Of a DNA stretch of 64,000 bases, positions 49,418-60,611 are shown in pieces. Location of the stretch: positions 1,178,001-1,242,000 of the forward strand of contig WION01000002.1 of the NCBI GenBank assembly GCA_015039365.1. Reading direction: 5' to 3'. The translations under genes were made by a program, and so were the position numbers. The notes under the pieces were generated by a model. That model was not told the DNA's origin and ran no database searches. It worked only from the letters and a program-made list of their open reading frames with translations. The number at the start of each line of letters is the position of its first letter. Position 1 is the stretch's first letter. This DNA is from Amanita rubescens. Taxonomy: Eukaryota; Basidiomycota; Agaricomycetes; Agaricales; Amanitaceae.

Positions 49418-50502
49418 TCAGAGTCCGAGGGCACGGCCTGTCATTGGTTTGTCAACCTGCACTGTTACTGAATAGCTCGACTTACTTGATTCTTGCGTGC
49501 ACCTCTGGTTTTTAAACCATGACGCTCCAATTCGCGTCGTTTGTCTCGGTCTTCCCGAAGCCATTGCAGCGCAACACTGTACAATGGAGTGGAAGGAGCA
49601 AACTGAGTACTCAATGGGGATTCTGCGACTATTGGCCAAGGAGATGGGGGTGTGACCATCGAACCTAGGTGCATATGGGCAATGTGGGTTGGAAAGTTGT
49701 CAAGGCCATCGTATATATGCGTCGCATCTGTAAGACAATTAGTGAAGGTCATATGGACGCCATGGGCGACTTGCAGATAATAGTGGAACCGCGCGTCTCG
49801 CTGTCGTTTTTTAGGAACTTGAGAAGATCATCTCGGACAAGGACGTCCAGATCCACTGTAACCTATCAAGAGGATTTGGTTCTGCAAGAATGGGCGAAGC
49901 TGAGTTCGGACCTCATCTAGCAGAAGTATATCCCAAGGGACCATGAGGCCGAAACAGAGCTGTACCCTGCGTCTTTCGCCGTCAGAAATCTGGTGCATAT
50001 GCCAGTCGAGATCGATATCCAATATATCAAGGAGACGGTCTCGTCGCTCCTTGTGTCTATATCCTCCGACTGAATCCAAAAATGTGGAGACAACTATATC
50101 ACCTCGGACGACTGGATTCATGGCCCTGTGTGAATAGGCTCAAATAGCAAGAGTTGACATATTTGGGAGTGACAGACCACTCGGTACCCAGATAGGTGAT
50201 GCCGTCTGGGGTATCGCGAAACACATCTCTTCCCTTGACGATTACCTGAGTGCCTGGTGTACTGACGAGCCTCTTGCCTGCTAGGATGTGAAGGAGAGTT
50301 GATTTTCCTGCTATTGGGGATGTGAGTATTGACGGGGAATGCCAGGATCGGAGAAGAACGGACCGCCATTGGCGCCGATAAGGAGGGTACGGGATCCAGC
50401 GGGAAGTTGAAGAGAGACTCGATCAAGTGCAGGTGGGTGTGAGTAGTGAACGTAAGTAAGATTTGAAACTGAGAGGATGTCGGGTGAAAGGCGGACTTGC
50501 AT
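49418..50502 (-). CDS. CAF16: CAF16-like soluble ABC ATPase
   Basis: This is a single-domain ABC ATPase without membrane helices, associated in yeast with the Ccr4-Not complex. The start at 50502 gives MQVRLSPDILSVSNLTYVHY. The Walker A reads GANGAGKSTLLHILAG across an intron. A signature-like ISDGERRRVQLCFGLMVPWD precedes Walker B DILLLDEVTVDLDV, and the H-loop region reads IYATHIYDGLDNFP with AHMHLG, which matches Caf16. One intron has a GC donor (GCAAGT near 49773). The last exon is the tiny VDKPMTGRALGL. About 290-300 residues. It is head-to-head with OPY2 over 71 bases. Confidence 0.92.
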
Positions 50503-50573
50503 AGCGGGATTCCCACCGCACACGCGTTTCTTCCCGCCTCTTTCACGTTCCTCAACCTCACGCTCCTTTTCAA
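50503..50573. promoter_or_regulatory. very short divergent spacer CAF16/OPY2
   Basis: Only 71 bases lie between the two start codons, so transcripts almost certainly overlap or one real start lies further inside. Confidence 0.4.
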
Positions 50574-52483
50574 ATGCGCATTGACTCTCTCCTTCCTAGA
50601 CAGTCACAGTGCATCTCTTGTCCAGAGCCAACTCCATGTAATTGCGCTTCAAATCAGGAATGCTTTCAGATCAACAGGTTAGTTGTCTTCTCTCTTCCTC
50701 TAATTTCACTCACCTCTCTCTCTCTAGGAGTTGTAACCAGTGTAGTCAAACTAAATGTGTCGATCGCAACGCTTCATCCAGCTCCTCCTCGGGCGTTAGC
50801 AAGGGCGCTCTGGCAGGCGGTATCATTGGCGCCCTAGTTCTCGTTGCAGTTGTGATTGCCATCTTTCTCTGGTACCGTCGAAGGCAACGCCTGGCAAAGG
50901 CAAAACCCGTTGCCCTTCCTGAAATAAAAGAAATGCCTGCCCCTGCAGAGACTGTCCTTAACCGCCCAGACCCTGCAGAGAAGCCTCCTGGGCCAGCCCA
51001 TGTCAATAACGTTCGTGTATATGCCATGTCCTCAAATACCACCATCAATCTCGATCCCGCTGCACAAGAGAGCGCTTCCCGAGCCGCAAATGGTGCCTTT
51101 GTGTCCCCGCCCTCCAACCCCTTCGAAGACAATCATTCCATACAGACCGCTGGAACCGGAGGAACCAATGTTATCCCCATTGCGTTCGTTGCTCCAGAAT
51201 CTATCAGCTTACGCCCATCCCAAGACTCTTCTTCCACTTCTTCATCCCAACCCACGCGTCCGGTTCGTTCTCCTGACCTCAACATCAACCTGGATCACGT
51301 CCAAGTTTCTACCGATTCTTTCCGAACGCGTACCGAGGATCGGACCACTCCTTCAGGTGTCTCAAGAAACTCGTACATGTCAGGTGCCAGCTACTCGAGC
51401 GACTTTTTGAACGAAGCTGCGATTATTGTCACACCATCCAGAACAGCCGTCCGCCAGGTGCTGGGCGTCGTCAAGGCTGAGGTCATTAATGCATCCTCCA
51501 GCACAGACAGTTTGAAACTTCCTTCATCATCACGGCTAGCAAACAAGTCACCCTTAGCTTCTTCGTCCTTTGGTCCTGATGACATCGTGACCGAGACGGA
51601 CGAGGGTCAAGATCCCTTTGACGACAAACAATCGAATCGTGCCCACTCCACGTCCCCTGCCGCGTCATCATCCTTTCTTCATCCATATTCACACTCTGAT
51701 AGGAACTCTGCATCGTCCGAATGGACTCCTGAGCAACCGAAGCTCCCTTGGAAGGGCTCTCATCAACCATCAGACAGTGTTAGCACCCAAGGTGGTTCTA
51801 TCATTGACATAGGCAACGCAACGCGTGTCAATCTCAGTGCTGCCAGCTCACCCGGTCTTCCTCGCTCACCCTATCGAACAACTATGGCGAGACTCGTTAA
51901 CCCAGCCTCATTGCAAGAACAGCAACGGAGAGCCCTTGCTCAAGCTCAGGTTCAGGCCCCGGCATCAAATGCTAGCAGGAGGACCTCGGGATCTTCTGTC
52001 GTATCGGCCGCATCCCGTGCCTACTCGATTCTTGAATCATTCCCCTTTGTCCCTCCATCGCCTATCTCTGATAGGCCTATCAGATCACCGCCTCGTTCCC
52101 CTCAGACTCAACAGTCCTTCTCCAATGCCTCTTCACCCCTTTCTCAGCAGACCTTCAACGTGACTCCTCCCTCACCGCATGCACAAAGCGATATTGGGAG
52201 TCATACATCGACCGAAAGGACAATAGACGACCCTAGATTACCCTCTCCCCCCAACAGGAAAACATTGGCTTTATCTACAATCTCTACGGCATCCTCGGGC
52301 CTTGGCTCGTTCCCATTCCAAATCGAAACCAGTTCGACGACCGACTTCAACTCTGTCCCTCCCGTCCCAGTAATGGGACGCCAGAGAGCAAGTCTGGACA
52401 CGCTCGCTATCACGAGTGACTTGGCTTCATATCCGCTTGCTTTCGACAGGGACAATGCTCCGTCATTGCCGAAAAAACATTAG
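50574..52483 (+). CDS. OPY2: Opy2-like plasma-membrane anchor
   Basis: In yeast Opy2 recruits Ste50-Ste11 to the membrane in the HOG osmostress and filamentation pathways. The first exon starts MRIDSLLPRQSQCIS and carries the Cys-rich extracellular motif CPEPTPCNCASNQECFQI. A 50-base intron joins it to SCNQCSQTKCVD, completing the Opy2 N-terminal signature. A Ser-rich stalk is followed by the single helix GGIIGALVLVAVVIAIFLW and a basic stop-transfer YRRRQR. The cytoplasmic tail is about 550 residues, Ser/Pro-rich and unstructured, with short patches such as PPSNPFEDN and a C-terminal PSLPKKH. No cleavable signal is visible, as expected for this family. The name rests on the Cys motif plus topology. 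Confidence 0.87.
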
Positions 52484-52848
52484 ACAACAACCTGCTTCAT
52501 CATCGGGATCAGGTCCCGCAGGCCCTTCATGAAATGTGCATCTATACTCATGTATACCTATTGATGAGTTTTTGTATCTGCGCTTTACTTTCATTAACTC
52601 CCTCTTGTTTTTCGTTTGGTTTACCGTTGAACTCTTACTAACTTTTTTTGTGTATGGGTTCGTTGAATCATTAGCTAGGGTAGCGCGTTGTGCGGGCTGT
52701 CGTCGTATTTATTACTAGTAGTATACAAATTACAAATCGAGTCTTACATTGATTGTTACGTAAAAAGCTGCTCATATAATAAGACACCGCAAATAACCTG
52801 CAAGGCGAAGCGCCGCCGCTGGACCTTCCATCAGAGCTGATATTAATT
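52484..52848. other. intergenic, no gene seen
   Basis: The 3' region of OPY2 and the promoter of the ubiquitin enzyme gene; AT-rich, no supported frame. Confidence 0.5.
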
Positions 52849-55800
52849 ATGGAAGAAGGAGTACAACAACTGGTGGAGATGGTGAAATACAAAACTTCTT
52901 TGGTGCCGCGTCTAGCTTACGGTCTATTATCTCAGGGTGCAAACATCGCACAGGCAAGAGCCGCGCTTAAGCAACACAAAGATGTAATGCTTGCTGCAGA
53001 ACGGTTCCTGGAAGGCAAATTTGACCATATCCAAGATGACGACGGCGACGTTCAGATGGAGGAAGCTAGTGCTAAGACTTCCAGTAAGAAGAAAGCCAGG
53101 CCTCCTGTACGTGTTTTGTTTTGAATCTTGGGGCTGACTCATTGTAGTTCCTAGACGCCCGATGAAGATGATGAAGAGATGGGATCAGGCGCCGATGAGG
53201 ACGACGGTTAGCCCGCGCCTAATAAGCGACGATGCTGAATGTGCTAATCGCTAATCCGTCCGCGCAGATGCCGACGATTATATTGACTATGACTCTGACT
53301 ATTCTCCCAAGGCAGATACAAGTAGAACGGGTGTTCCTGATGTCGATCCTTACGCTGGTATGTGTACTAGTAATTAACACCTGAGGGCTCACTATGATTA
53401 CTTGGCTACTAGGCATCTTTTTCTCCAAAGACCGCCGCGAGGAGGTAATCGAAGTCGAAGAGGACCCTGAAGTCGTTGTCTTGAATAATGATGACGCCAA
53501 GCCCGAACGCGTCACTTTAATGTCGCAAGGGCAATGGATGAAAGGCTGCCCAGAAGGCGGTGAACAATCTTTTCTCTTTGGCCTTTATTCTCTGCTCTGC
53601 GATGACCAATGCCCGTGTCCCCAGGATTGCGGAACTGTTATTCAAAGAAAGAAGAGCGACTTTTTTGCTGTATTTGTAAGTCACATTTTTTCCTCCATTG
53701 TCCGCCCATCGCCCACGGGTCAGATAGCCAGAATTCTCCACCTATATAACTCGACTCCGTAAGCTCGTCCGGCGCACTTGCGGAAAGTGTCAAACCGAGT
53801 TTTGTTATGCCTGCGGCGAATCCATTATAAACGATAGAACAAAGCGCTCGGACGAAGCCTCCGTTTTGTTTCACTGTTCGAATATCCAGGGCGTTATTCT
53901 AGGAATAGGCCTCTCCATGCTCGAGCAGTGTTTTGCTGAGGTGACATCCAACACGACAGATATTACGGACGAGCAAACTCGAAAGCGCAGGAAGACGAGC
54001 GATCCAGAGCAAGATCCACCCGTCGCTATCATGCTTGGAACTGGAACCAAGATATACGCCAAGAAGCATAAAGGTGTGGGATATGCGGGGGATCAGTCAG
54101 AAGACGTACGGTATTTTCTTTACTCCCCGAGATATTTGGTTGATTTTTTCTTCTTCTTCTCCTCAGCGTTCAGGTCAGATAGAAGCTCAAGCTGCGCAAC
54201 GAGCCAAGGACGAGAAGATTGGGAAATTATTGCGTGCCATTCGAGAGTACTTGCCTCAACTACATAGGCCTGGTGGCGGTCAGACAAGTGATTACTTGGT
54301 TCATCCAACTGCTTTGGCACACCTTCGGCGGCGTTTCAATTATGTCTGTAGCACTCTGCTCAGAAATGACTCTTTGGCCGACATGTCTGAACGTTCCGTC
54401 TTGTATTTTGAGCTAATGGAGTGGCTAGAGGTAATAGACTTGTTGCTCATCGTGCTGTCCGATTTATCAAACATCTTTTATAGACAATCTCGAATCACGA
54501 AGCATTGGCCAGTATGATGGCCATGCCTATCATGGTCGTTTCTTCAGTGAAATCCGCAACCGTGAAGCGAGGTCTAGACGGCCGGAGTATCCGAGAACGA
54601 GTGATAGTGTATGAAGGTAGTTCGGGACCACGAGAGTTGTTAGAGGGTATTGTTATCCAAGCACACGCCGCGCTGAAAGGCCTCGAGAGAGTCAAATCCA
54701 CTGATGATACACCGGAAGAGTTGACCGAAGAGCAAAAGCGCATGACGCTTGAAGATATGAAAGGCAAGTCGAAGGACTTGGACGCGCCGGTTTGCGAAGA
54801 CAATGAGAAGCTTATTGCCTTCTGTCGACGCATTCTCTATACTGCCAAAGCTATCGACAGATCATTGAGGGAGACTAAAGGAGATGCATTTGTAGAACGC
54901 CTGCATAGTGCTCTTCCGAAGCTACCCAGCGCCAACAACCGATATTCCGCTCACATAACAGCCGGTAATACGGAAGAAGAAGCAATGAAGATTTATATGG
55001 AATGGGCTACGCGGTCTAGGTTTGAATATTGCGATCTGACCGTCTCTCCGCCAGCCAAAGTCAGTCAGGCTCAAGATGACGACACAACGCCGCACTACAA
55101 ATTCCATTTCAATAACGAAGCACGCATGTTGGCCAACTCTGATATTCCGAAAAGATCGCTCGCAATTGCTAAAGAAGTAAGAAGCCTATGGGAATAGTTG
55201 GTACCTGATTTATGATGAGATAACAGCTCGCCATTCTCACCACGAATCTTCCCGTCGCCTGGGATTCATCGATATTCCTACGTGTTGACGAATCCCGGGT
55301 TGATATTATCAAGGCCCTAATTACAGGCCCTAAAGGAACGCCGTACGTCATTCTACCCTGAGAAACGACTTACTTCTTACCCGTTAGGAAGGTACTATAA
55401 TGGATGGTATGTAAACCCAGATCAATTGAATCCCGAGCAATAACACTTGTAGAAGCTTCTTGTTTGATATATTCTTGGGTTCCAGTTATAATCAATCTCC
55501 TCCAAGTGTCAAATATATGACTGTAAGACTATATAATTCTTTGGGTTTACGTCTTGACATCAAGTGAAACTAGACAAATGGCGGAAAATATCGTTTTAAC
55601 CCTAATCTATATGCTGTAACATTATCCAACTTTTATCTGTGTATTCGTCTGACGAATATCAGGACGGCAAAGTCTGCTTGTCCTTGCTCGGGACGTGGTC
55701 AGGACCAGGATGGGTGGCCGGAAAGTCAACATTGCTTCAGGTGAGCCCTTTGAGGATGACTGTCAGCCTATGTCCCCATCTTTTTGTAGGTCTTGATATC

Positions 55801-56248
55801 GATCCAGTCCATGATCCTTTGTGAAGAACCGTACCTTAATGAACCTGCCTGGGCCAACAGTACTGGTAGCCCACAGTCACGCGCATGTACGTAGGGAAGG
55901 CTGTCTAACAAGTAGATCCACTGACGGAGTCTGTAGATTCCGCCAATGTTCGGCGGATGGTTGTCAAGACAGCGGTGGGTTCTATATGATTCTTTATCCA
56001 ACTAATGTTAACTGGTACATATTAAGATGCTGGGTAACTTGAAAAACCCTCCTGAACCGTTTGGAGACGTAATTCGTACACATTTCCGTCTCAAGGCAAA
56101 GTCTGTCATGGCGCAATTGGATGAATGGCTGTCCACAGACGACGGAAAGTCGATTGCGAATGACGGGGGTCTTACATCGGGAAGAAATGGAGATGGGGCG
56201 AGCTTCCAGAAGGATATTGAAGAGATGAAACGACTGCTGACGGACTAA
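52849..56248 (+). CDS. large ubiquitin enzyme: UBA-like, IBR-like zinc module, C-terminal UBC
   Basis: The protein starts MEEGVQQLVEMVKYKTSLVP with a UBA-like N terminus, then an acidic region. A Cys-rich part follows: GCPEGGEQSFLFGLYSLLCD, CPCPQDCGTVIQ, and, after an intron ending AGATAG, EFSTYITRLRKLVRRTCGKC with QTEFCYACGE, resembling part of an RBR (IBR) zinc domain. A helical middle section of about 400 residues leads to a UBC fold: TNLPVAWDSSIFLRVDESRV, FLFDIFLGSSYNQSPPSV, and the catalytic block YADGKVCLSLLGTW, then AGKSTLLQVLISIQSMILC. This UBC is of the BIRC6/UBE2Z class. About 930 residues, many introns of 45-60 bases. Probably a self-contained E2 with E3-like features; substrates unknown. 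Confidence 0.85.
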
Positions 56249-56354
56249 GTTCAGCTGGTAGATAGTAGTAGCATGTGATAATGATTGGCACTTGTCAGCG
56301 TCTAGCGATATTTATACAATCGCCGATGACCCTCGGTACATACTTCCTACTATC

Positions 56355-57732
56355 ATGTCCGACTCTCTCATACATGCTGTTGCCTGGTGCTGCTGGCGGG
56401 ATTGTAGCAATGACCGCAACTTAGTGAGCTTCACCCTGCGCGCCACAGCCCAAACCTGTCCTAACAGTAATGGGCAACATTTCTTAGCCCTCTCGTCTTC
56501 CTGTCCACCCGTGCCGCGGTTGAAACCAAAAATGAGAAGGTTGCTCAGTTTACAGTAAGCGCGATATGTCAGTTGACGCTGCGTAACATATAGTCCCTCC
56601 GCCAAGCTATATTGGGTATACTCAGGAAAGAGGGAATAGCCGGCCTATATAGTGGCCTAAACTCTAGTCTATTGGGCATCGCAGTAACGAATGGGTAAGT
56701 TATACTCGTCGTGTCGCTACTCGTGCTCTCTAATACTGTAACAGAGTCTATTATTACTTCTATGAACGGTCGAGGGAAGCTATCTTGAAGAGAAGAGGGG
56801 GAGGAAAAGCTCTAAATACCTTGGAATCCATGTGCATTGGACTGATTGCAGGTATTCTTCCCCCTGCTTCTCAGTGCAAATGCAGTTCATTCATTTTTGT
56901 AGGGTCCGCAACTACGATTGTTAGCAATCCCATTTGGGTTATACAAACGTCTCAAGCAGTCCATACCATGTCTACTGGTTCGCCAGAGTCCAAGTCTGCA
57001 GTGCGGAAACTTGGCTTCCTTCGAAACGATACGGAGAATTCTCACCAAGGACGGCATTAGGGTATATATGCTTCAATGTCCGTTTCATATCCTGCACGGC
57101 TCACAATGTTAACAGTGCATTCTGGCGTGGCGTTGGCCCCGCGTTAGTTCTCGTTATGAATCCCGTGCTACAGTACACCGTCTTTGAGCAACTAAAAAAT
57201 GCTCTAATATCACGCCGTACAAGTAGATTGCATGCTGCTGGTGCCGCTGCGACTGCAGTTGCAGTGCTAACTGATTGGGACTTTTTCTTGCTTGGTGCAG
57301 TTTCAAAACTCGGTACGCTTCATGCTCTGTAATGGAAAAATTATTGACTCCGATTGTCGTATTCAAAGTTGCAACGGGTACCACATATCCCTACATGTAA
57401 GAGGTCCCCGAGTCCACAAAAGTCCAACTATTTATGGCTACCGCCGGTGATAGTGTTGTTAAGAGCCGAATGCAGGCTGGTTCCGTGACTGCCCTGAGGT
57501 ACAAATCGTCCCTTGACGGCTTATTGACAATTATCCGTGAAGAGGGTGTAGAAGGTCTATACAAGGGAATTGGAAGCAAGCTGGTCCAAAGCGTTCTGAC
57601 AGCTGCCATCTTGTTTGCAGGACAGAGAAGAATCTATGAATTGACGAAGCAGGTTAGTCCCCCGCGCCGAAGCTTGAATCTGTTATCCCTGACTTTGTTC
57701 AATAGGCTATCGGTTCGAAGCGTCTTTCGTAA
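56355..57732 (+). CDS. ANT1: peroxisomal adenine-nucleotide carrier (Ant1/PMP47, SLC25A17 type)
   Basis: A mitochondrial-carrier-family protein that imports ATP into peroxisomes. The start at 56355 gives MSDSLIHAVA. One base must be skipped at about 56385 to read GAAGGIVAMTATYPLVFLST, the first carrier repeat. Later exons give QAILGILRKEGIAGLYSGL, the second repeat with SNPIWVIQT, FWRGVGPALVLVMNPVLQYT, the PMP47-type TDWDFFLLGAVSKLVATG with TTYPYIVVKSRMQAG, and IIREEGVEGLYKGIGSKLVQ. The last exon adds AIGSKRLS. The third-repeat signature differs from mitochondrial members, which supports the peroxisomal call. Its 3' end is duplicated beyond the FunK1 gene. Confidence 0.91.
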
Positions 57733-57880
57733 CTGTATTCAGAGTTCAATGAATAGAGTGCGTAGTGTATGTAGTAATCTGGCCGTAGACGCTAGTTCAA
57801 GGCCAAAAAATAATCCGACTTGTCTGGCTCGAACAGGCGATGTCGACCTCAAGATATCGGTATCCATCGCAGTCTCGCAT
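57607..57880 (+). repeat. left copy of a segmental direct duplication
   Basis: This segment starts in the penultimate coding exon of ANT1 (GAGAAGAATCTATGAA), runs through the last intron and exon, and ends in a broken tRNA-Tyr. A diverged copy in the same orientation lies at 60612-60850. Shared words include CCGAAGCTTGAATCTGTT and TGGCTCGAACAGGCGA. Confidence 0.85.
57814..57879 (-). pseudogene. tRNA-Tyr pseudogene, 5' part missing
   Basis: The reverse strand matches the intact tRNA-Tyr at 60766-60849 from the anticodon arm to the 3' end (GGATACCGATATCTTGAGG, then TTCGAGCC). The 5' acceptor strand and D arm are absent, the anticodon loop reads CTGCGA, and a few extra bases sit before the T arm. 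Confidence 0.75.
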
Positions 57881-57895
57881 GCACAGCTGGGGAGG

Positions 57896-57922
57896 CTGGA
57901 TTTTGCCGCTTGCAAAATCCAG
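57896..57922. repeat. perfect 11-bp inverted repeat with 5-base loop
   Basis: CTGGATTTTGC, loop CGCTT, GCAAAATCCAG. Two related words, GAATTTTGCAAGCAGC and GGATTTTGCATGC, lie within the next 115 bases. It sits right after the left duplicate, at the edge of the block with the FunK1 gene. Confidence 0.75.
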
Positions 57923-58085
57923 TGAAAACATGTTGCTCAATGTTTAGTAAATTTAGCCTCGAATTTTGCAAGCAGCAAAACTTTAATTTTCAATAAGGAT
58001 TTTGCATGCACTAATGTACATTGGAATCTAATGACTGATGCATATCATATGGTACATAAAAGAAATGACACATCCAAGTTTGCGC

Positions 58086-60504
58086 TTAATCGTCTCTTCG
58101 TGCTCGGCTTGGTCCGGGCTGTTCCTCCGGCTCGTTTTCAGCTTTGCGTTTCGATGAGCGGATAGCAATGCTGCTGTAATATGGAGGATCTTCTGCTCGT
58201 GCCCAGCCTGATCCGAACTGATCCTCTGGCTCGTGTTCAGCTTTGCGCTTCGATGAACGGGTATTTTCAAGGCTGCTGTAATATGGATTGGCTTTGGAGG
58301 GTTTATAAATGCGAGAGCCATCGTGACCGGGCCAGCCTTGACAGTCAAGCGCATCTCCGAAGACACGAAGCACTTCGTCATGCACCATACCACTATCGTC
58401 CGGGAAAAGCAAACAAACAAGTCCATGATAAAGTTGCCCAAGCGGGTCGTTTCCGGTCACGTTTACAATATTGCCCTTCGCCGTATAGTGAAGCCAACCC
58501 GATTTAGCCAACTTGGCAAGGTTGGCACTGGGGGTATCGAGTACGTCTTTCACCCCATTCATAGTCCCTCCATGATCAACATGACGAAAGAAGATCCAAC
58601 AGAGCAACCAGAAAAATGATTCGAGATCGTGCTTCGGAGAGTGCGAGCCGCCGTCCAGAATATCTCTGGCCAAGAATTGATAGGTTCCCTAAATGGTCGC
58701 ATAAGACATGGTTCCGCTCCCAACATATCAGCTCACTGTTATCTCTTTTAGCTCTCTAGCGATGTTGGAAGAGTATGCGCATAATTGATCATCATCACCT
58801 TGGCCTTGGCCTGCGAACTTGTCCCACTCCCGGACGTAGGTGCTATAATCCAAGTCGTGGAGAAACCCTTTAGACTGCCCAGACGTAGTTAGCAAAACAT
58901 TGCTTCCGCTTACATCTCGATGAAGAAGGCCACATTCCATAAGTGCTCTATGTCCTATGTTCATTTGATGACTGATAAGCTACAGAAAAAAATGACCATA
59001 GTTAAACAACATACCTTCGATGGCGTCCCGAATGCCCTCTATGAGCTGTTTCGTAGATTTAAACTCTACAATTGGCTCACCGACTGGATAAGTTGTTGTC
59101 CTAGTAAGAGTTCGATTGAGGTCGACATCTCCTGGCTTTCGAATCTCAGTTTGCGGCAATTGAAGGGGGAACAAAGCGTCCTGTGCCCGAGAATCCACAG
59201 CCGCGGACACTGCTGGCGTGGGGGCATCACTTCCCATGGGTTCTTCATCCTGCCTGGCTTGACCGCTGGCCAATGCATCTTTAGCTGCGGACGTCTCGTG
59301 ACTGTTCGTCCTGTGCCAAGGAAAACGGGGATCCAAGCCAAAGTCGATGGCCCCGATTCCTCGGGCTAAACCACGTGGATAATCAGATCCATAGCGGTTT
59401 CGGACATGATTATAAAAGTCGATTTCGTTCTGTCGGTATACATGTCGCCACGAGTCCTTCACCGCAAAGAAATGGCTGGGATCCTCTCGAAACAGGACTT
59501 TCACAACCTTCGTCGCACGAGAGAACAGACCGGATGAGTGCGACAAAGGCTTTCCTATTGTATAACACCATTTTGGCACGGGTTGGGCCGTGCGATCGCC
59601 GTTAGGAGGCATATACATTGCTACCACCTTCTTTGACTGGCCTACGCGTTCATTCGCTAGTTTTGCCTTGTATCCGTGTTGGTTCATCAGCGTATCTCGT
59701 AACCAAGTCTCGTCTTCCTCTGTCAACTTCGTGACAGTCGCATCGAGTCCCACTAGTTTGGGCTTGGGCAATACGTCGCCGTATAGCGGTGCGGGAAAAG
59801 GATGAACAATGCGCCACAGAAATCGGAAGAGAATGTTGGACGCCGTAATGCTGAAGGATGGCGAGATGAGAGCCCGCGCGTGATCAAAACGATAGATCCT
59901 CCCCGAACTTCATAGATTCCAACGACAAAGCAAAAGCAAGCACCGCTTGCCGCCAGTATGTTCCTGCCGTTCTTTGCAATCTGGGTTAACACCGCATAAT
60001 GAGCATCGCTCTTTAAAATTTCGCCGTGGTGACCGATAGGGCAATGTTTCTCCTTACTCTTAAGTTCAATATCGATGGGGCACAGATTCCAATTCCAGCC
60101 CTTTAAACTCGGCGCGGTCTGCCCTGGATGAGTGCCAGCGATGTCAGGGTGATGTATAGTGCTCAGACGAGAAGATGGCGTCGAATCGCACATCTTTGGT
60201 GACGACGAAGGTTATCCTACGGATCTGTAGGAAAGAGTTCCATAAGCTTGTTAAGCGATGTTGCCTATCGACCGGTCAGCAGGGTTCACTCTGTAAAACC
60301 ATAACATACCATGCCGACACAGTCTTCGTTAAAACCGTCTGGTTTGAAGTCACCAAATATGCCATCCGGACACTCCATACTAGTAGGCGGATCTTCTCCG
60401 GGAACGAAATCGCGAAGGAATTGGTTGATATCTTGACATACTCGGTCATTATCATCTACCCTCTTTGCCCAGAGGTTGATATAGTTCTTATCAGCTGTGT
60501 GCAT
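58086..60504 (-). CDS. FunK1-type fungal protein kinase
   Basis: A kinase family greatly expanded in Agaricomycetes. The start at 60504 gives MHTADKNYINLWAKRVDDND and later PDGIFGDFKPDGFNED. The next exon includes WNWNLCPIDIELKSKEKHCP. The ATP lobe includes KWCYTIGKPLSHSSGLFSRA and TKVVKVLFREDPSHFFAVKD, with DSWRHVYRQNEIDFYNHVRN. The catalytic loop is GLLHRDVSGSNVLL and the metal-binding loop GFLHDLDYST. A conserved C-lobe GGSHSPKHDLESFFWLLCWI follows. The C terminus has two copies of a short basic repeat (RSSKRKAEHEPEDQ and RSSKRKAENEPEEQ). Key HRD and D-x-D residues are present, so it may be active. It lies between the two halves of a direct duplication, which suggests it was inserted here. 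Confidence 0.9.
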
Positions 60505-60611
60505 AATCTCCGACGAGGAATATGCTGAAACGCTATGCGTCTTAACTTTGAGTGGCGTAGAACTTATATCGAATCTAGCGACCTCACCGTGATGCAGTTA
60601 GGCCATTCACG

